A stretch of DNA of 64,000 bases, from positions 1,054,001-1,118,000 of the forward strand of contig NZ_CP138858.1 of the NCBI RefSeq assembly GCF_033878955.1, in the 5' to 3' direction. A program made the position numbers and the translations under genes. The DNA comes from Coraliomargarita algicola. Its GTDB lineage: Bacteria; Verrucomicrobiota; Verrucomicrobiia; Opitutales; Coraliomargaritaceae. This document shows, piece by piece, positions 16,975 through 25,691 of the stretch. Numbering within the stretch: the first letter of the stretch is position 1; every line of letters begins with the position of its first letter. A model generated the notes under the pieces. The model searched no databases and was not told the DNA's origin. It saw only the letters and a program-made list of their open reading frames with translations.

Positions 16975-17898
16975 TCAATCGCTGCGCGGTGGCAGGTCAA
17001 GGGCATGGCAAGCGGCCCGCATCATGGTGTGGGCATCCACCTCCGCATGCGACCAGATTTCGAGCGAACGGACGCCTTGGTGCACCAACATGGAGAGGCC
17101 GTTGGCAGCGCGTAGGCCACGTGCTCGCGCCTCTTGCAAGAGACGAGTGGCATCGGGATTATAGATCATATCGTAAACCACCCAATCAGCAGGCAGCTTG
17201 GCGACGTCAAAAGGAGCAGGATCGGTCCCTTTGAGGCCTAGTGAAGTGGCATTAATCAGGATACCTCGTTCGGGCAGTCCAGCTGGAGGCTCAGCCAAAG
17301 CAAAGGCCTCGGCACACTCCCCACCGGGCATCGCCCGCACAACTTGCATTAATTGGTCGAGACGCTCGACACTGCGATTTCCGATATACAACTTGGCGCA
17401 GCCATCGAGAATACATTGCACAGCCGCCGCACGGGCAGCTCCACCGGAACCGAGTAAAATCACCGTAGCGGCTTTAAGATCGACACCGAGGTCCGCTTTA
17501 ACGGCGTTCTTAATACCGTATCCGTCCGTATTAAAACCGCTATAACCGTGCTCGCCCCAGACTAAGGTGTTGACCGCGCCCATACGCTCGCCGTCAGGCG
17601 AAACGCCGGAAATCAAATCCATCGCTTGCACCTTGTGCGGAATAGTCAGGTTGAGTCCAAGGAAGTTATGCTTAAAAAACAGCGGAATGGCTGCGGCAAA
17701 ATCTTCTGGCGCAACATCGAAGCGGTAGTAGGCCCAATCATTAAAACGCGAGTGAGTCTGGCGCATTTTAGCAATCGCCGCATTATGCATGGCGGGACTG
17801 ACCGAGTGAGCAATCGGATGCCCGATCACAGCAAGAGGTGTGCCCTCAAACTGAAGCTTACCGAGGTCTTCGATGGTGTAGGTGAATTCGGTATTCAT
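16975..17898 (-). CDS. aroE: Shikimate dehydrogenase
   Basis: 307 residues. AroE reduces 3-dehydroshikimate to shikimate with NADPH in the chorismate pathway. Visible are the substrate site AVIGHPIAHSVSPAMHNAA, NLTIPHK with catalytic Lys89, GFNTDGYG with Asp125, and the nucleotide-binding loop GSGGAARAA. The length is slightly above the usual 270-290 because of a short N-terminal extension. It starts 15 bp behind ftsH, on the same strand. Confidence 0.95.
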   Translation of the reverse strand: MNTEFTYTIEDLGKLQFEGTPLAVIGHPIAHSVSPAMHNAAIAKMRQTHSRFNDWAYYRFDVAPEDFAAAIPLFFKHNFLGLNLTIPHKVQAMDLISGVSPDGERMGAVNTLVWGEHGYSGFNTDGYGIKNAVKADLGVDLKAATVILLGSGGAARAAAVQCILDGCAKLYIGNRSVERLDQLMQVVRAMPGGECAEAFALAEPPAGLPERGILINATSLGLKGTDPAPFDVAKLPADWVVYDMIYNPDATRLLQEARARGLRAANGLSMLVHQGVRSLEIWSHAEVDAHTMMRAACHALDLPPRSD

Positions 17899-17913
17899 GG
17901 CATCGACGATAGT

Positions 17914-19974
17914 CTATGCAGGTGCGGGTGCTTCATCGCCAGCGAGGCCGCTTTTACCGTCGTCCTCTTTATTGACTTTCTTTGGTTCGCCACCGTCAGC
18001 CTCTTCGTCGTCATCGGGCTCGTCCGCGCTAATAATCCGCTTCACGATGGGCGAACGCATTTCGCCAAACTCGATGATCTCTAAGACGTGCTTGCCGTCG
18101 ATCGTCTCGTGTTCGAGCAAAGACTCTGCAATCACATCGAGCGCATGGCGATGATCGTTCAAAATCTTAAGCGCACGTTGGTATTGACCTTGAATGAGGT
18201 CACGCACGATTTCGTCGATTTTCTGAGCGGTCTCTTCGCTATAATTCTTAGTGCTCACGCCACTTTGACCGAGGTATCCGCCGCCTTGGCTTTCTCCCAG
18301 AGCGACCATACCGAGCTCCGACATGCCCCAATCACAGACCATGTGACGCGCGGTGCGACTGGCCATGCTGATATCGCCCGAGGCACCACTGGTGATATCC
18401 CCCAGCACGATCTCTTCCGCAGCACGTCCACCAAGGGTGCAACAAATATCATCGATCAATCGGCGCTTGGAATGGTTGAGCGTATCCTTCTTCGGCATGA
18501 ACATGGTGGAGCCGAGGCTTTGGCCACGTGGAATGATCGTCACCTTGTGCACGGGCATGTGCCCATCGTCGAGCACACCTTTAATCAATGCGTGCCCAGC
18601 TTCGTGGAAGGCAATAATCTTACGATCTTCATCATCCATTAAACGGCGACGCTCACGACCGAAGGAGATCTTGTCGCGGGCTTCATCGATATCATTCATC
18701 TCGACCGCTTTCTTGTTATAGCGGGCCGCGATCAATGCGCCTTCATTTAAGAGATTGGCCAGATCGGCACCAGAAAAGCCGGGAGTATTACGCGCCACAT
18801 GCTCGAGGTTGACCTCATCAGAAAGTGCGATCTTTTTGGCATGCACCAACAAGATTTCGTGACGACCATTGAGGTCGGGCAAGTCGATGGTGACTTGGCG
18901 GTCAAAACGCCCCGGGCGCAAGAGTGCATTATCCAAGACGTCCGGACGATTGGTCGCAGCGATGATGATCACACCTTCGTGGCCGTCAAAGCCGTCCATT
19001 TCGACCAGCAGAGAATTCAGCGTTTGCTCGCGCTCGTCATTGCCTCCACCGACACCGGAACCACGCTGGCGCCCGACGGCATCAATTTCGTCGATAAATA
19101 CGATACAAGGCGCATTTTTGCGGCCTTGCTCGAACATATCCCGCACGCGGGCGGCACCGACACCGACAAACATTTCGACGAAGTCGGAACCACTGATCGA
19201 GAAAAAGGGCACTTCCGCCTCACCGGCGACGGCCTTGGCCAAAAGTGTTTTACCCGTGCCCGGAGGGCCGACCATCAGCACGCCTTTAGGGATGCGACCA
19301 CCGATGCGTTGAAACTTCTTGGGGTCTTTGAGGAAATCGACGACTTCGGAGACTTCCTCCTTCGCTTCGTCACAACCAGCGACATCCTTGAAATTAATCG
19401 AACCTTTCTCGCGCGTGAGCATTTTGGCCTTACTTTTACCAAAGCTCATGGCCCCCTTCCCTGCACTTTTAAGCTGACGCACAAAGAGGAAGTAGAGCAG
19501 ACCGATAATCAGCAGGAATGGCAGAAAACTAATCAAAACATCCTGCAAGCCAGTGGTCGCACGCTTCTCTGTGAGCACTTCACGCACCAGCAAAAAGTCA
19601 TCCTCCGTCAAGCGACCACGAGCAGAGAACTGTAGCTTGGAAGGTAGGTCTGCGGCAGCTTCGCCCCCCTCGACCTGCTCCGCCAATGCAGGATTTGTCA
19701 TCTCTCCGCTGATAACATAACCATCGCGGCCATAGGAGGGCTCTGGCTCCATGACGCCATCGCCTTCGGCGATGAGCCCCGCTTTGACAGCTTGCACGAG
19801 CTCGCTGATAGTGAGTTGTTTGACGTTGGTTCCTGCGCTGGGATTGGCGAACCAAATCGTTAAAATAGCAGCAACGATGACCAGATAGACGAGCAACACC
19901 TTAGGCTGGAAGCGCTGTGGTGAGCCGTTATTTCCGGGTTCGTTCTTTTTTGGCTTGTTGTTCTCTGATGGCAT
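17914..19974 (-). CDS. ftsH: ATP-dependent zinc metalloprotease FtsH
   Basis: 686 residues, membrane-bound AAA+ protease that degrades misassembled membrane proteins and regulatory proteins. Two transmembrane segments (about 27-45, and LISFLPFLLIIGLLYFLFV at about 145-165) flank a periplasmic domain. The AAA module has Walker A GPPGTGKT (about 232-239), Walker B FIDEIDAVG and the arginine-finger region RPGRFDRQ; the zinc site HEAGH is at about 455. The tail is acidic (DEPDDDEEADGGE). It follows tilS by 7 bp, an arrangement also seen in other bacteria. Confidence 0.97.
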   Translation of the reverse strand: MPSENNKPKKNEPGNNGSPQRFQPKVLLVYLVIVAAILTIWFANPSAGTNVKQLTISELVQAVKAGLIAEGDGVMEPEPSYGRDGYVISGEMTNPALAEQVEGGEAAADLPSKLQFSARGRLTEDDFLLVREVLTEKRATTGLQDVLISFLPFLLIIGLLYFLFVRQLKSAGKGAMSFGKSKAKMLTREKGSINFKDVAGCDEAKEEVSEVVDFLKDPKKFQRIGGRIPKGVLMVGPPGTGKTLLAKAVAGEAEVPFFSISGSDFVEMFVGVGAARVRDMFEQGRKNAPCIVFIDEIDAVGRQRGSGVGGGNDEREQTLNSLLVEMDGFDGHEGVIIIAATNRPDVLDNALLRPGRFDRQVTIDLPDLNGRHEILLVHAKKIALSDEVNLEHVARNTPGFSGADLANLLNEGALIAARYNKKAVEMNDIDEARDKISFGRERRRLMDDEDRKIIAFHEAGHALIKGVLDDGHMPVHKVTIIPRGQSLGSTMFMPKKDTLNHSKRRLIDDICCTLGGRAAEEIVLGDITSGASGDISMASRTARHMVCDWGMSELGMVALGESQGGGYLGQSGVSTKNYSEETAQKIDEIVRDLIQGQYQRALKILNDHRHALDVIAESLLEHETIDGKHVLEIIEFGEMRSPIVKRIISADEPDDDEEADGGEPKKVNKEDDGKSGLAGDEAPAPA

Positions 19975-19981
19975 GAGTGGG

Positions 19982-21436
19982 TCAAAGTGGTTTTCTTGTT
20001 TGGTAAGTCAACCTAAGAGCCTTCTTCGTTGAAGGACAAATTTTGCAGCTTTCTGCGGGGGGAAATCCTGGCACCCAGATAATTTCCTGCAATGCGTTGA
20101 GGACAAGGGGTAGAGTTTTTCGTTCCGCCTGCGGGATACGACGGTCAATAAAGCAATCCTTAAGCTTTTTTCCACCAGGAGCACCCAGCGGATGAAAACG
20201 ATCGCCCGGCTGCCATCCACGTATTCGATAAGACTGCTCACCACCATAATGAATTACGGCTTGAGTGCGAGGGTCCATAGCGCCGGACTCAACTTGCTGG
20301 CGCAAAGAATCGCTGAGCTCCACCACCTCTGCTTCGATGAGTGCACCTGTCGATAAAAACGCGGGCTCACCGAGCCCCAACAGCGTAGGCCGCAGCGGCT
20401 CTTGCAGCGCAGCGGCATCTTCATGTTCCCAGCTAAGCGACTGCGCATCGATTATCAGATAATGCGAACCGGCGCTCATACGATAGCGTTCGCGATCACT
20501 ACGCAGAACTTCGATTAAAATATCCATCGCCGGTGCCCCCACCGAACTAATCAGCCCATGGCCATTCAACCACTCAGCAAGCGCACGGCGTAATAACGCA
20601 GTAGGCACCTCTCGCAGGGCAGCACGCGCCAAGCTGAGTGCATGCGCATAAGCCTGAGGTAAATACTGACGAGCGAGCAGATCCAGCGCCGCGGCATCTT
20701 CTTCCAATAAACGGCGAGTACGGGCCGCACCCACCGAGGGATCACGTCCCAGTGCCTCCGCCAGATCCGGAATAATCTGCTGTCGCAAGGCATTCCGCGC
20801 AATGCTAACGTCATCGTTCGAACTGTCTTCACGCCAAATAGCAGACGTCACGTGCAGCGCCATGCGCACATCACCGGCACGCAAATGCAACAAAGGGCGC
20901 AAGTGAGTGGGATGCCCCTCGAAACTAGAAACCGGCCTCGGTGCGGCCAAACCATCCGATGCACACCCACGCACAATCCGCTGCAATTGTGTTTCTAGAA
21001 TATCGTCCAACTGATGCCCAAAGGCAATGTCCTGGCAATCCCGCTCTTTCGCGACCTTGCGCAGAAACTCCAAGCGTAAGGCACGTGCGGTCGTTTCAGT
21101 AAAGGCGGCCTCGTAGTCAGGACGAAAATCACTAAAAAATGGAAGTTCCAAGGCATCGGCCAGCGACTCGACAAACGCAGCATCGGCATCAGAATCTTCG
21201 TCGCGCCAGCGGTGATTATAATGCGCCACATTGACTTGAATCCCCAACTCCTTTGCACGTGCGACCAAAATACAAAGCATGAAGACCGAGTCCGCACCGC
21301 CCGAGCAAGCCACTAAAACGGGCCCGGCGTCCTGCAAGCGCACCCGCACCGCCGGCTCAATCGACGTGTGCCCCATTCGCTGCTGTAAAGCCTGAGCGAG
21401 CGATGGCCAATCAATCAGTTGCGGTGGGTATTGCAT
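19982..21436 (-). CDS. tilS: tRNA(Ile)-lysidine synthase
   Basis: 484 residues. TilS attaches lysine to the wobble cytidine of the tRNA(Ile) that reads AUA, changing its identity. The PP-loop ATP site is ACSGGADSVFML (about 38-50), followed by NVAHYNHRWR and the conserved GHQLDDILETQLQRI segment. The C-terminal region with GDRFHPLGAPGGKKLKDCFIDRRIP is the substrate-binding TilS C domain. Essential housekeeping gene. It lies 15 bp behind speA and 7 bp before ftsH. Confidence 0.95.
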   Translation of the reverse strand: MQYPPQLIDWPSLAQALQQRMGHTSIEPAVRVRLQDAGPVLVACSGGADSVFMLCILVARAKELGIQVNVAHYNHRWRDEDSDADAAFVESLADALELPFFSDFRPDYEAAFTETTARALRLEFLRKVAKERDCQDIAFGHQLDDILETQLQRIVRGCASDGLAAPRPVSSFEGHPTHLRPLLHLRAGDVRMALHVTSAIWREDSSNDDVSIARNALRQQIIPDLAEALGRDPSVGAARTRRLLEEDAAALDLLARQYLPQAYAHALSLARAALREVPTALLRRALAEWLNGHGLISSVGAPAMDILIEVLRSDRERYRMSAGSHYLIIDAQSLSWEHEDAAALQEPLRPTLLGLGEPAFLSTGALIEAEVVELSDSLRQQVESGAMDPRTQAVIHYGGEQSYRIRGWQPGDRFHPLGAPGGKKLKDCFIDRRIPQAERKTLPLVLNALQEIIWVPGFPPAESCKICPSTKKALRLTYQTRKPL

Positions 21437-21451
21437 GTAGGAACCAAATAT

Positions 21452-23380
21452 CTACGTCGCGAGATAGGTGTGCCCACGCAATAATTCGGCATACTCGTCG
21501 AGCATGCGTGTGCCCTCTCGTGGCTTAATTTCGTCGGCCTTGGTCGCGCGATCAATCTGTTTTTTCATCAAACGCGTGAGTATATGACCGTCGTATTGAG
21601 TAAAACCGATCACATCATTCACGGTGAAACCTTTAATGCTGTCCTCAATGTAAAAGCCATCCTCCTCATCGTCTTCGAGGAATACGTGCACTTCATTCAC
21701 ACGACCAAAGAGATTATGCAAATCTCCCATGATGTCTTGGTAGGCCCCCACCAAGAACACTCCGAGGTAGTATGGCTCCTTAGGCTTAAGCTCGTGCAAG
21801 CGCAAGGTGTGTCGTATATCTTCAACATCGGTAAAAGACGAAACCTTCCCCTCACTATCGCAAGTGATATCAACCAGAGTGGCATCGACATCCGGCGACT
21901 CATTGAGACGATGCAAGGGTGCGACCGGGAATAGCTGCTTACAAGCCCAGTGATCAATCAGTGATTGAAAGACCGAAAAATTACAAACATACTGCTCCGC
22001 CATCATTTGAGGCAGGCTCTCCAACTCCTCTGGCGTATAGCGGCTATGCTTGGCTTGTTCGCACAATTCCTGGCAAATCGCCCAATAGGTCGAATCGGCC
22101 TGTGCCCGCTCAGCCAGATCCAAATAACCGAGACTGAATAAATGATTGGCCTCTTCCTTCTTCTGCAGCGCATCGTGGTAACGCTCCAATGGGGTAGAAC
22201 CGTGCTCATTATCCAGATTTGCCTGCAAATCTCGCAGCACAGGATTGATCTTTTTACGCTTAGAGGCCGGCCGTGGTGGCACTGCAGTTTTGGAAATTCG
22301 GTCGCAAACCTCGGTAATTAAAATCGAGTGCGGCGCCACAATAGCACGACCACTTTCAGTCACAATATCCGGCACATCGATGCCCGCATCCTGGCACACC
22401 GACTTAATATTATAAACCACATCGCGAGCGTACTCACGCATGGTATAGTTCATGGAACTTTCGTAGTTACTACGAGAGCCGTCATAGTCGATCCCCAGAC
22501 CACCACCGACATCCATTAACTCCATGGGAAATCCCATTTTTTTCAGTTCACAATAAAAACGGGCCGCCTCAACAGTCGCCTTTTTAATCGTCTGAATATT
22601 CGGCACCTGTGAGCCGATATGGAAATGAATCAGCCGCAAGCTTTCAACCAAGCCAGCGCGCTTGAGACGTCGCGCACCGTCGATGATCTCTGGACTCGTC
22701 AGGCCAAACTTCGCATCCTCACCGGATGAGCTGGCCCACTTCCCTTCGCCAACCGTGGACAACTTGATGCGAAAGCCAATCCGCGGAGTGACGCCCAACT
22801 TTTTAGATATCTGAATGATGCGGGGCACCTCGCTGAGTTGCTCCACGACCAAATAAATCTCCTTGCCCAATCGTAAGCCCTGCAATGCCAAGCGAATGAA
22901 TTCATCATCCTTATAACCGTTACAAATGATCAAAGACTTCGGATCCTTATGCATCGCGATGGCGATCATCAGCTCAGGCTTGCTACCACATTCCAGCCCA
23001 TAGTTAAAGGGCTTCCCCGCATCTTGAATCTCCTCAACGACTTCACGCAGCTGGTTGACCTTAATAGGAAAGACGCCTCGGTAGCGGCCATCGTATTTCT
23101 CATCCTTGATCGCATCACGAAAGAGCTGATTCAGCTGAATCACACGTGTATGCAAAAGATCCTGAATGCGCACCGTCAGGGGTGGCTTCAGCCCCTTTTG
23201 CGCCGCCTCTTTGACGATATCGTGGATACGGATACTACGCTGGTCACACAGGGGATGTACCTGCATAAAGCCTTCATCGTCCACTGAAAAGTGTCCGCCT
23301 CCCCAACGCTTGAGGCCGTAATAGTTTTCAGAATCTGCAACCGTCCAGGACGGGGTGGTATCTTTGTGCGAAGCTGTCAT
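21452..23380 (-). CDS. speA: Biosynthetic arginine decarboxylase
   Basis: About 642 residues from the ATG at 23380; an in-frame TTG at 23440 would add 20 residues that do not resemble the family. PLP-dependent enzyme that converts arginine to agmatine for polyamine synthesis. VFPIKVNQLREV holds the PLP lysine; ELMDVGGGLGIDYDGS is the glycine-rich phosphate-binding loop; VTESGRAIVAPHS and LVDITCDSEGKV follow as in SpeA proteins. Cytoplasmic. It is 70 bp behind gcvH and directly ahead of tilS. Confidence 0.95.
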   Translation of the reverse strand: MTASHKDTTPSWTVADSENYYGLKRWGGGHFSVDDEGFMQVHPLCDQRSIRIHDIVKEAAQKGLKPPLTVRIQDLLHTRVIQLNQLFRDAIKDEKYDGRYRGVFPIKVNQLREVVEEIQDAGKPFNYGLECGSKPELMIAIAMHKDPKSLIICNGYKDDEFIRLALQGLRLGKEIYLVVEQLSEVPRIIQISKKLGVTPRIGFRIKLSTVGEGKWASSSGEDAKFGLTSPEIIDGARRLKRAGLVESLRLIHFHIGSQVPNIQTIKKATVEAARFYCELKKMGFPMELMDVGGGLGIDYDGSRSNYESSMNYTMREYARDVVYNIKSVCQDAGIDVPDIVTESGRAIVAPHSILITEVCDRISKTAVPPRPASKRKKINPVLRDLQANLDNEHGSTPLERYHDALQKKEEANHLFSLGYLDLAERAQADSTYWAICQELCEQAKHSRYTPEELESLPQMMAEQYVCNFSVFQSLIDHWACKQLFPVAPLHRLNESPDVDATLVDITCDSEGKVSSFTDVEDIRHTLRLHELKPKEPYYLGVFLVGAYQDIMGDLHNLFGRVNEVHVFLEDDEEDGFYIEDSIKGFTVNDVIGFTQYDGHILTRLMKKQIDRATKADEIKPREGTRMLDEYAELLRGHTYLAT

Positions 23381-23450
23381 AATATTTTCCGCTGACCGCG
23401 CGGATGCATCGCACCTATAAAAATCAGTACGAATCCCCAAAAATTGAGCG

Positions 23451-23831
23451 TTAGATCAGCTCAGAGTAGGCATCAGCCTTGAGCAGAGTTTGAGTCTGTG
23501 AAACGTCATTAAGGCGGATCTTCAGCAACCAACCTTTTTCGTATGGATCACTATTGAGCAACTCCGGCTCCGAATCCACATCCTCATTAATCTCGATCAC
23601 CTCAGCATCCACTGGCATAAAAAGATCAGAGGCTGCTTTAACCGATTCAACGACCCCGAACGTTTCCCCCGCAGAGAATGATTCCCCGACAGAGGGAAAC
23701 TCAACAAAAGTGATATCGCCAAGACTCTCTTGTGCGTAATCAGTGATTCCAACCGTGGCAGTGCCGTCTGCGTGAACCTGGATCCACTCATGATCTTTAG
23801 TATATAGTAGGGCTTCGAGGACTTGACTCAT
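23451..23831 (-). CDS. gcvH: Glycine cleavage system H protein
   Basis: 126 residues, full length. The lipoyl carrier of the glycine cleavage complex shuttles the aminomethyl group between the P, T and L proteins. The lipoylated lysine is Lys65 in VESVKAASDL; YTKDHEWI at the N-terminus and GWLLKIRLND near the C-terminus are standard. No gcvP or gcvT is nearby, so H is encoded apart from its partners. An ACT-domain protein resembling the gcv regulator GcvR is at 50811. Confidence 0.96.
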   Translation of the reverse strand: MSQVLEALLYTKDHEWIQVHADGTATVGITDYAQESLGDITFVEFPSVGESFSAGETFGVVESVKAASDLFMPVDAEVIEINEDVDSEPELLNSDPYEKGWLLKIRLNDVSQTQTLLKADAYSELI

Positions 23832-23903
23832 GCAGTCTATGAAAATACGGCGAACACGAAAAGCGAGTCAGAAAAACAAATTCAGCCAGCAGAAGTCGCT
23901 CGA

Positions 23904-24416
23904 CTAAGATTGCGCCTCGAAAAACTCTAGGATCTGCTCGATAATATACTTGTGTTCCAGCGGCGTAATTTCCCCAGCCTCAAGCTGACGATCGGCTGCC
24001 AGCGCTTGTTGCGCCATGCGCTCAAAAGGATCCCCTCCGGTGGAATGCGGTACCAAACCACTCTTCAACTCAGCTTTCATCGTGCCGGGCTCAAGATCTA
24101 CGTAGTAACCGAGGTCCTCCTGTAAGCCGAAACGAATGAAGTTTTCTGCCTTCTCATTCGGAACTGGCGTGAAATATTTAACAGCGGGGTTATACCCTGC
24201 TTTTTCCAAGCGAATCTCGTGGGTCAACTTGCGCGGAAGCGCAATTTCCATCGGAGTAATGCCAGTCGCCTCGCCGTTAATATAAACACTCGCTTCCGTA
24301 GGAAAGGAAAGAATGACCACATCCTGAGGCACGCCGCGTTCAAATGAAGCACAGCCCGTGAAAATCAACGAAGCGAATGCAATGGAAATAGAGGTGAAAA
24401 ATGGGGTAACTTTCAT
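23904..24416 (-). CDS. PEGA-domain lipoprotein
   Basis: 170 residues. The signal peptide ends in a lipobox, IFTGC, so Cys22 should be lipidated and the protein membrane-anchored. A PEGA domain follows (SFPTEASVYINGEATGITPMEIALPRKLTHEIRLEKAGY, described here by its two halves around GITP), a small beta module found in surface proteins. The C-terminal 60 residues are helical and acidic. Role unknown. It stands alone between gcvH and a divergent gene. Confidence 0.8.
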   Translation of the reverse strand: MKVTPFFTSISIAFASLIFTGCASFERGVPQDVVILSFPTEASVYINGEATGITPMEIALPRKLTHEIRLEKAGYNPAVKYFTPVPNEKAENFIRFGLQEDLGYYVDLEPGTMKAELKSGLVPHSTGGDPFERMAQQALAADRQLEAGEITPLEHKYIIEQILEFFEAQS

Positions 24417-24632
24417 GCCAGTAAACTTGATATCATAATGTGAATAGAGCCAGTATCACCTAGGCGAAAAGGCGGTCAAGTCTTTAGCAGAGCGAGTGAC
24501 GAGAATGTCACAGTGCAGTTTCTATGAATTAATACTTGAAACTCAGTGCGAGAGCGCCATCAAGGCTAGTCATCCGTGCGCTTGTAACCTATACGCATGT
24601 CAAAATGACATGACTCAAGATGCACCCTGCCA

Positions 24633-25684
24633 ATGATTTTCGCATTTATCCTAGCCATCGCCTTCACTATCGGCATTTCCGCCCTCTGCTCCGTGCTGGA
24701 AGCTATGATCCTGAGCACGACGACTGCTGAGATTGAAGGCTTAAAAAAATCTCATCCGAAACGAGGTCAGAAGCTGGAAAAGCATAAACTCGGCCTTGAA
24801 GAGACCAGTTCGGCCATATTGAGCCTCAATACCATCGCCAACACCTTGGGCGCCACCATGGTGGGCGGACTGGCCGTCCAAATGTGGCCGGAAGACAGCA
24901 ATATACTGCTCAAGATATCGACGGTAATGGCGCTCGCGATTCTCTTTTTCTCAGAAATCATCCCCAAAAACGTAGGTGTGCTGTATCGGCCGACACTGCA
25001 ACCGGTCCTCATTTTTCCACTTGTATGGCTCTGCGCGGTGATGGCCCCCCTATCCAGCGTGGTCGGCTTCATTGTGCGCTTCACTCTACGCCCCCCTCAA
25101 AGCACCACCGATAGCGACGAAGAAATTTTACTATTGGCCGAGAAAAGCGCGAAGGAAGGCACGCTCACCGCCAATGAGCGCGACATGATCAACAACGCAC
25201 TCAGCCTCGACGAATTACTGGTCAACCAAATCATGACTCCACGCACCGTGGCCTATGTCATCGATGGGCACGAAACAATTGCCTCACTGCTCAAAAAAGT
25301 AAGGACATCCCCTTCGCACGCATTCCCATCTATGAAGAGCAGACAGACAACATCACCGGAGTCGTACGCCGACGGGATATTCTCGGTGCCATGGCTGCGG
25401 GCAAGCAAAGCAAGCAAATCAAGGAACTAGCCAACGATGCGATCTTTGTGCCGGATAATGCGGCGGCCTCCGATGCCCTACAAACTTTCCTTAAAAACCA
25501 CCAGCAGCTAGCGATCGCAGTCGATGAGTTTGGCTCTATGTCAGGCGTGATCACCATGGAAGATGTGATTGAACAAATCATCGGCCAGGAAATCTTTGAA
25601 GACGATGATCCTGCAGTCGACATGCGCGAACTGGCGCGCCGACGCCAATTTGCCGAGAAACGGAAACAACGCCGAGAAAACTAA
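24633..25684 (+). pseudogene. CNNM/CBS-domain membrane protein (CorC/HlyC superfamily), one-base frameshift
   Basis: The first frame (24633 on) gives a CNNM transmembrane domain with four hydrophobic segments (FAFILAIAFTIGISALCSV, TIANTLGATMVGGLAV, STVMALAILFFSEIIPKN, FPLVWLCAVMAPLSSVVGF) and the start of a CBS pair with NQIMTPRT. Near 25299-25303 the frame breaks. The correct continuation, DIPFARIPIYEEQTDNITG and VVRRRDILGAM, runs in another frame to 25684 and holds the second CBS motif (AIAVDEFGSMSGVITMEDVIEQIIG). One base is missing. The repaired protein would be about 350 residues, without a C-terminal CorC domain. The family is linked to magnesium or other ion transport. Read error or real inactivation. 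Confidence 0.82.
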
Positions 25685-25691
25685 TAAGCGG

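Noticed and set aside
23380..23440. Longer speA start at a TTG
   Set aside because: The extra 20 residues do not look like the family; the ATG at 23380 gives the expected start.
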